A DNA stretch of 64,000 bases from the IMG/VR virus record IMGVR_UViG_3300026519_000009, positions 1 through 64,000 of that record. One strand, written 5' to 3'. The DNA comes from a virus. Positions 59,445-64,000 of the stretch are shown here, one piece after another. The notes beneath the pieces were generated by a model. It searched no databases. It worked only from the letters and a program-made list of their open reading frames with translations, and was not told the DNA's origin. How positions within the stretch are numbered: position 1 is the first letter of the stretch; the number at the start of each line of letters is the position of its first letter. A program made the position numbers and the translations under genes.

Positions 59445-60088
59445 AAGTATCAACTGGCACCGGACATATAGGAATTGACTTGGGGTTAAAGACCATTGCT
59501 ACGTGTTCAAATGGCGAAATATTAGAACGTAAGGAATATTATCGTAAATCCGAAAGCAAGTTGGGCATTGCCCAACTTGCAAAAAAGAAACGCCAAGTAA
59601 AAACAATTCATGCGAAAATCAAGAACCAACGGATGGACACAAATCATAAATGGTCAACCAAGATAGTAAAAGAAAAACGAATTAATAGCGATTGGTAATG
59701 TTAGTGCGTCTAAATTAGCAAAGACTAAGATGGCTAAATCCGTATTAGACGCAGGTTGGTATCAACTAAAGAACATGCTCGATTATAAATCGAAAGCGAT
59801 GCGATGCATGTTTGTTGAAGTCAACGAATCGTACACCACCCAGACCTGTTCGTCGTGTCAGGAAATAACTGAAACGAGTCCGAAAGGTAGGACAGGTCTT
59901 GGAATAAGGGAATGGACGTGTTCCGGGTGTGGCACATTGCATGATCGTCATATCAATGCAGCAACGAACATTCTCCGCTTGGGAAGTCAAGCGCTCGATG
60001 GAGGAGTCTGTGGAAACACAGAAGACACAATGGGTGACCATTATGCGAATCCACTTCCAAATCAAAGATTTGGAAGTGGTCGCTTCAA
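59445..60088 (+). pseudogene. tnpB: tnpB with frameshift and lost N-terminus (element E)
   Basis: The first frame holds RuvC-I (GHIGIDLGLKTIATCSNGE) and runs to KWSTKIVKEKRINSDW then stop. An extra A in GAAAAACG (about 59675; element A has GAAAACG) causes the shift. The next frame continues KMAKSVLDAGWYQLKNMLDY, VEVNESYTTQTCSSC, CSGCG and HDRHINAATNI. In the last motif DRD has become DRH, removing an Asp that is likely catalytic. The N-terminal domain is deleted. Not expected to be an active nuclease. Confidence 0.8.
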
Positions 60089-60112
60089 CAGTAATAATAA
60101 AGGAAACGGCTA

Positions 60113-60325
60113 ATGCCTACATATCAATATAAATGTTCAAATAAAAAGTGTGACATTCATAATGTTATTATAGAAGTAAAGCAAAAAATGACTGAAGAAC
60201 CATTACAAATATGCCCCGACTGTTCTGAACCTACCTTAACAAAAAGGATATCAGGCGGTGGTGGATTCCGCATAGGTGGCCAAGGCGTTCATAAACCAAC
60301 CGCACACTGGGGTGATCTAAGCTAA
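60113..60325 (+). CDS. FmdB-like zinc-ribbon protein
   Basis: 70 residues. MPTYQYKCSNKKCDIHNVII (CxxxxC) and LQICPDCSEPTLTKRISGGG (CxxC), then a Gly-rich FRIGGQG tail, are the hallmarks of FmdB-type small zinc ribbons. These are putative regulators of unknown target. It overlaps the next gene by 1 nt (TAATG) and follows element E closely. Confidence 0.8.
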   Translation: MPTYQYKCSNKKCDIHNVIIEVKQKMTEEPLQICPDCSEPTLTKRISGGGGFRIGGQGVHKPTAHWGDLS

Positions 60326-60591
60326 TGTCAACCACCACGAAAGAGATTGAAACAATAATTAATAAAAAAATATCATTACTTTCGTGGAATTATTTATTGA
60401 ACTTCTTTGAAGAATTCAAGTCAGAGCTTTCAATCAATGAAATTGAAATACTAAATGCACATTCAGAAAAATGCAGGCATTTCTTAAATACTAAATATGA
60501 AAAAACGTATGGTTGGAAACATATTTCAAAAAAAGATATGAGAGTTGATATATTATATTATTTAAAAGAAAGAAAGAAAAAACGATTGTAA
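60325..60591 (+). CDS. small hypothetical protein
   Basis: 88 residues, helical and charged (KEIETIINKKISLLSWNYLL, then a basic tail LKERKKKRL). Coupled to the FmdB-like gene by a TAATG overlap. Unrecognised. Confidence 0.65.
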   Translation: MSTTTKEIETIINKKISLLSWNYLLNFFEEFKSELSINEIEILNAHSEKCRHFLNTKYEKTYGWKHISKKDMRVDILYYLKERKKKRL

Positions 60592-60599
60592 AAGTTTAA

Positions 60600-61225
60600 C
60601 ATTCGTGTAATATCCATAATACAGAAGTGATGATCAAGCCCCCAATTTGGGCACTATTGTTGCACATCACCAACAATTCGATGTACGTTGCCCAATTTAT
60701 CGAAAGACGTTGAGGTTAGTCCATTGTTAGGTAGATTTTTATATTTACCAGAAGGTAGAAAACAAACATGCTGTAGTGTTCCAGTTTTCAAACGCTATGG
60801 TGGTAGTTCCCCACTAGGCCCGCGAAACCCCCCGTGACCGGCCTGGATAGATATATATCTATCCGAACGGAGGGGGGCCAGCTCTCATGGTTTTAAATGG
60901 TTAAAAAAAATAATTTAATAATGAATGTTTATTAGTTCTTTCTGCCTTGCGAGGCTTTATCCGCAAGGCAGAAGAATAATTGATATTACATTTTCGCGCC
61001 TTGGTGCGAAGATTATAGATAATCCATTATTACGTTATTATATTATTATGGAAATTGAAAATGTAGGCAATAATTGCAAAAAATGTGGTTTTGTTGTTGT
61101 CATGTCCCATTCATAACATTGGCACCAGACAAGTGCTTTCACGCAAGCGCTTCTTGAACGCAACTTGGATAAAAAATACAAGTCGTCAATAGTGACGAAT
61201 AAATATATTCTTAAAAAATAATCCA
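60600..61225. other. GC-rich structured noncoding region
   Basis: About 660 nt without a convincing gene. Three clear hairpins are present. The first (60828-60877) has C6 pairing with G6 enclosing the 20-nt palindrome GGATAGATATATATCTATCC (60845-60864). The second is a 12-bp stem TTCTGCCTTGCG (60940-60951) with 60962-60973. The third is small: TTCGC (60993-60997) with GCGAA (61006-61010). The stretch GGCCCGCGAAACCCCCCGTG is far more GC-rich than its surroundings. No tRNA could be folded by eye. An inverted left end without a hairpin lies at 61152-61168. Confidence 0.5.
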
Positions 61226-61254
61226 TTGATGATTTATAAAAAACATGATACAAT
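61226..61254 (+). promoter_or_regulatory. sigma70-type promoter of the DinG-like helicase
   Basis: TTGATG (61226-61231), 17 nt, TACAAT (61249-61254). The predicted +1 is 61261, the A of the ATG, so the mRNA may be leaderless. Confidence 0.7.
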
Positions 61255-61260
61255 CATAGG

Positions 61261-62859
61261 ATGAATAATAAATCAAAAATATTTGAATCATGGCCCACGC
61301 CAGAATTCACACCTCGTACAAATCAAATAATTGCATTGGAATGGATTGAAAAACAAACCGCAAAATATTTGATTTTGGAAGCACCGGTTGGTAGTGGAAA
61401 ATCACATACAGCACTTACATTTGCAACCTCTATATCAACACATCTAAAACACTCATTTGTATTAACACCACAGATAATTTTACAACAGCAATATGAAGTT
61501 GACTTTAAAAAAAATGGTAGTGCATTTTTAGCATCATTGCGTGGTAAATCAAATTATAAGTGTATTAATAAAAAAACATCATGTAATGTTGGTTCTTTAG
61601 TCAAACCAAAATGTGCTGTCTGCCCCTATATTAAAGCAAAACAACGGGCATTATACTCCAAAAATACGGTTCTTAATTACAAGTTGGCACTAACTACCTT
61701 CACGTATACAGATACGTTTGCAAAACGAAAGCTATTAATAATGGACGAAGCACATACCCTTGAGCGACATTTAGTTGATTTTGATTCCGTTGATATCAAA
61801 TCTTTTATATGCGAGAAATACAATATTAAATTTAAAGTTAATACTAATATTAAATCAGCAAAAGAATGGGTAACAAAAGAATATTTACCTAACATACAAG
61901 ACGCATTAAATACACTTGAAGAAGATAGTGAATATTTATATGAAAAAACAGGAGCAGAAATAACAAAAAAGGAATTAAAATTATTATCAGAAATTGATGA
62001 ATTAAGCGCACATGTGAATGATGTTTTGGAATTGTCAATACGAAATGTTAAGTATTTAGAAAAACACTTCGTACTAGTACACGATAAAACGATGATTCAA
62101 TTTAAACGTATTACAGGCGCGTATTCATTTAAAAAAATATTTGAACCACAAGCTGAACGTTTTTTATTCATGTCCTCAACCATATTAAATAAAAACCAAT
62201 TCTGTGCAGACTTAGGTATTGATGAAAAAGATACCGCGTTTTTATCACTTGAAAGTGACTTCCCTGTTGAAAACAGGCCAATATATTATATGCCCATTTT
62301 AAAAATGAATGCTGCTTGGAACAAACCAGAACAAGCAAATGGTAGAAAACAAATGATTACCAGAATATGCGAACTGCTTGATATTCATAAAACCGAGTCG
62401 GGAATAATCCACACAGCAAATTATCAAATAGCAATATGGTTAGTACAGGAACTTTCGAAGTTAAAGTCACACGACATTTATCATCATAATCCAAAAACCA
62501 AGCATAATCGAAATACCACAATTGATATGTTTATAGAGTCAACCGTACCATCTATTCTTATAAGCCCATCATGTACCGAAGGACTTGACCTAAAAGATGA
62601 TTTGTCACGGTTCGCAATGATTGTTAAGACACCGTTTGGATACTTAGGTGACCAGTGGATAAAGAAACGGTTAGATATGTCGGCTGAATGGTACAGGCGC
62701 AGAGCTATGACCGATATCATACAAGCTGGTGGACGAATTGTGAGAAGTTCAAATGATAGTGGCACAGTATATATTCTGGACGGTAGCTTTGGATACCTAT
62801 ATTCGCAGTCATCTTCCATGATACCAAAATGGTGGAAAGATTCATTAGTGTTTATGTAG
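61261..62859 (+). CDS. DinG/XPD-like superfamily 2 helicase
   Basis: 532 residues. Walker A is EAPVGSGKSHTAL (about 40-52), the DEAH box is LIMDEAHTLERH (about 159-170), and four Cys in KCINKKTSCNVG...KPKCAVC (about 100-122) suggest the iron-sulphur cluster of XPD/DinG helicases. C-terminal motifs include FMSSTIL, IIHTANYQ, SPSCTEGLDL and QAGGRIVRSSNDSG (motif VI). It is shorter than DinG (about 700). Probably a 5'-3' DNA helicase in repair or recombination. It has a near-consensus host-type promoter. Confidence 0.85.
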   Translation: MNNKSKIFESWPTPEFTPRTNQIIALEWIEKQTAKYLILEAPVGSGKSHTALTFATSISTHLKHSFVLTPQIILQQQYEVDFKKNGSAFLASLRGKSNYKCINKKTSCNVGSLVKPKCAVCPYIKAKQRALYSKNTVLNYKLALTTFTYTDTFAKRKLLIMDEAHTLERHLVDFDSVDIKSFICEKYNIKFKVNTNIKSAKEWVTKEYLPNIQDALNTLEEDSEYLYEKTGAEITKKELKLLSEIDELSAHVNDVLELSIRNVKYLEKHFVLVHDKTMIQFKRITGAYSFKKIFEPQAERFLFMSSTILNKNQFCADLGIDEKDTAFLSLESDFPVENRPIYYMPILKMNAAWNKPEQANGRKQMITRICELLDIHKTESGIIHTANYQIAIWLVQELSKLKSHDIYHHNPKTKHNRNTTIDMFIESTVPSILISPSCTEGLDLKDDLSRFAMIVKTPFGYLGDQWIKKRLDMSAEWYRRRAMTDIIQAGGRIVRSSNDSGTVYILDGSFGYLYSQSSSMIPKWWKDSLVFM

Positions 62860-62866
62860 TGTTGAA

Positions 62867-62888
62867 TAATTCAGGCAACTTGGATAAA
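62867..62888. repeat. left-end fragment without hairpin
   Basis: TTCAGGCAACTTGGATAAAG, an inverted left end just before the 62899 gene. GGATAAAG is a poor promoter match. Confidence 0.5.
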
Positions 62889-62898
62889 GGAAAAAAAA

Positions 62899-63204
62899 AT
62901 GCGAAGCATATTAAAATTAATGTTACAGATTGTCGCGTATGCAGTAATAGTGATGTTAACAGTATATTGGATATCGGCAGAACAACTAAACTACATTCTT
63001 ATTGAAATACCAACATTAATATTTGATACGTTGGTTAAGTTAATGCCGACTAATGGCCACGAATCAACAACAGTTGACGTTGCGTTAATGGGGATATACA
63101 CATTCCTTGCACTAACCTTACCCGTTCTTTGGTGGTTATTTGTATTTTTTACACCATTTATGCTATTACGTAATGTTTCCAACAAATATATTAATGGTTG
63201 TTGA
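62899..63204 (+). CDS. small membrane protein
   Basis: 101 residues with two membrane segments: about 6-25 (LMLQIVAYAVIVMLTVYWIS) and 67-92 (IYTFLALTLPVLWWLFVFFT). The loop between contains LIEIPTLIFDTLVKLMPTNG. AAGGAAAA upstream is the ribosome binding site. No family is recognised; a holin is one possibility among several. Confidence 0.65.
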   Translation: MRSILKLMLQIVAYAVIVMLTVYWISAEQLNYILIEIPTLIFDTLVKLMPTNGHESTTVDVALMGIYTFLALTLPVLWWLFVFFTPFMLLRNVSNKYINGC

Positions 63205-63263
63205 AGCGCCACACACCACCAAATCAGCAAGTTGAATTTGGTGGTGTGGTAGTGGTAACTTCA
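63203..63263. repeat. hairpin cassette between convergent genes, both ends right-type
   Basis: TTGAAGCGCCACACACCACC, a stem (ACCACCAAATC...GAATTTGGTGGT), then GTAACTTCAA. Both sides resemble right ends, so no promoter is present. It separates two gene ends that meet head-on. Confidence 0.7.
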
Positions 63264-64000
63264 ATTCGTCCAATGTAGTTTTACTTTTCCACTATCCCAT
63301 ATAGTATCGTAACCAATTGATTCAAGGATTTTGGATTTACTTAAATGTGCGGGATGCCCCTTCGCCACTAAATCTTTTTTAGATATAAACCTCCGATGTT
63401 GTCGATTTGTGTAATCTGTCCACCATAATGCCGGTTTAGTATATCCGACACGCACAAATCCAATATGTTGTTTTACCAGTCCGGTAAACCAACGTCGATC
63501 AACATATGCTATTATTTCATTATATCCAAAGGTGCGTATTGCATGTTTGAACATTTTAGACCCCAGGCCGGGATTATTTTTTTTATTAGTAACAAACCGC
63601 TTTAATTCCACCACACTCGAATCGCCATGTTCATTATTGGTCTGCCCAAATACCATTACGCCAATTAAATTATCATTATTATCATAAGCACCAATTCGTT
63701 TATTTCCACAGCTTCCTGCATTCAATAAATGATATTGATTTAAAAATTTCCTAGCGGTAGGCCAATTAATTTCACGAATAGTAGTATTTCGTGCGTATAC
63801 GCCCTTTTTACTCCGATTCATTAAATGTAGTAAGGTATCTTTGCATTTTTGTTGTTGATCACGCCATTCATCCTCAAATATATGAATAAGACGAATTCCT
63901 TGCGCTTCGCATAATTGGGTCTTGTTCAAATGATAGTTAGAATCCTTACCTTGTGCTGTAGAATGATAATACAAACCATTATATTCTATTGCTAACTTAT
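63261..64000 (-). CDS. Vsr/EDxHD-type homing endonuclease (5' end outside window)
   Basis: At least 246 residues; the frame stays open to the window edge (KLAIEYNGLYYHST is read from the last bases). The nuclease half shows EYNGLYYHST, then KTQLCEAQGIRLIHIFEDEW, the Vsr-like pattern of phage homing endonucleases. The C-terminal half has a GNAT-like or DNA-recognition region (LNQYHLLNAGSCGNKRIGAY, then VELKRFVTNKKNNPGLGSKM). Such enzymes cut intronless alleles and spread with their flanks. The start lies beyond base 64000. Confidence 0.8.
   Translation of the reverse strand, partial: KLAIEYNGLYYHSTAQGKDSNYHLNKTQLCEAQGIRLIHIFEDEWRDQQQKCKDTLLHLMNRSKKGVYARNTTIREINWPTARKFLNQYHLLNAGSCGNKRIGAYDNNDNLIGVMVFGQTNNEHGDSSVVELKRFVTNKKNNPGLGSKMFKHAIRTFGYNEIIAYVDRRWFTGLVKQHIGFVRVGYTKPALWWTDYTNRQHRRFISKKDLVAKGHPAHLSKSKILESIGYDTIWDSGKVKLHWTN

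Larger units (their letters stand above)
59364..60088 (+). mobile_element. tnpB element E (most complete copy of the family)
   Basis: Left end TATTTATCCAAGTTGCCGAA with the first hairpin arm, and right end with hairpin CCACTTCCAAATC (60051-60063) pairing with 60067-60079, then TCGCTTCAA (to 60088). Between them is a tnpB lacking its N-terminus and carrying a frameshift. It shares long stretches with element A, including the right-end approach GAAGACACAATGGGTGACCA. Confidence 0.8.

Noticed and set aside
60925-61116. 63-residue frame in the structured gap (and a 22-residue CxxC peptide at its end)
   Set aside because: It reads through two hairpins, lacks a ribosome binding site and has no family resemblance.
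792-63263. CRISPR array
   Set aside because: The repeats are palindromic and widely spaced between genes, with unequal distances and no spacer series.

Overview
The window is an AT-rich stretch of a large T4-like myovirus genome (contractile tail, probably jumbo class). Diagnostic genes are a gp25-like and gp6-like baseplate wedge pair, a giant open frame in the gp7 position, gp53/gp48-54-like baseplate proteins, a gp5-like hub, a gp41-like replicative helicase and class I ribonucleotide reductase. A lipoprotein plus membrane coiled-coil pair that looks like spanins points to a Gram-negative host. No capsid, terminase, portal or polymerase gene is present, so this is only part of the genome.

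Layout. 0-3 kb: small, mostly leftward genes, then a phage ribosomal protein bS21 behind a sigma70-like promoter. 3-6.5 kb: a decayed tnpB element, two exported proteins (one Asn-repeat, one LysM lipoprotein) and GMP reductase. 6.7-8.4 kb: leftward candidate head/core proteins. 8.9-27.3 kb: rightward baseplate block with an 11-kb gene. 27.4-33.8 kb: leftward nucleotide block (nrdA, tnpB, nrdB, tmk, prs, RMF-like). 34-46.6 kb: hub, baseplate and fibre-like virion genes. 46.6-59.4 kb: leftward accessory and replication genes (glutaredoxin, Nudix, spanins, deoxyribosyltransferase-like, helicase, LRR-like pair, PcfJ-like). 59.4-64 kb: another broken tnpB, a GC-rich structured gap, a DinG/XPD-like helicase and a Vsr-like homing endonuclease cut by the window edge.

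The most unusual feature is a family of about 25 related palindromic cassettes between genes. Their two ends match those of decayed IS200/IS605-type tnpB elements in the same window: a left end TTTATCCAAGTTGCCGGAATA, a long hairpin, and a right end TCGCTTCAA. Read on the other strand the left end gives GGATAAATA, which resembles the T4 late promoter TATAAATA and faces the start of the next gene. I infer that tnpB elements collapsed to solo hairpins and were taken over as portable terminator-plus-late-promoter units, analogous to the promoter/stem-loop (PeSL) cassettes known in T4-type phages. The promoter is intact in most copies facing a gene start and degenerate in all four copies between convergent genes.

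Other linked signals: several genes whose ATG falls exactly on the predicted +1 (leaderless mRNAs), in a phage that also carries bS21 and an RMF-like protein; a hairpin that hides the i-spanin ribosome binding site, with a promoter-like sequence inside it; and a 43-nt ghost of the glutaredoxin gene between tmk and prs, showing that this gene was once next to tmk. All family assignments are from motif recognition by eye; no database search was run.
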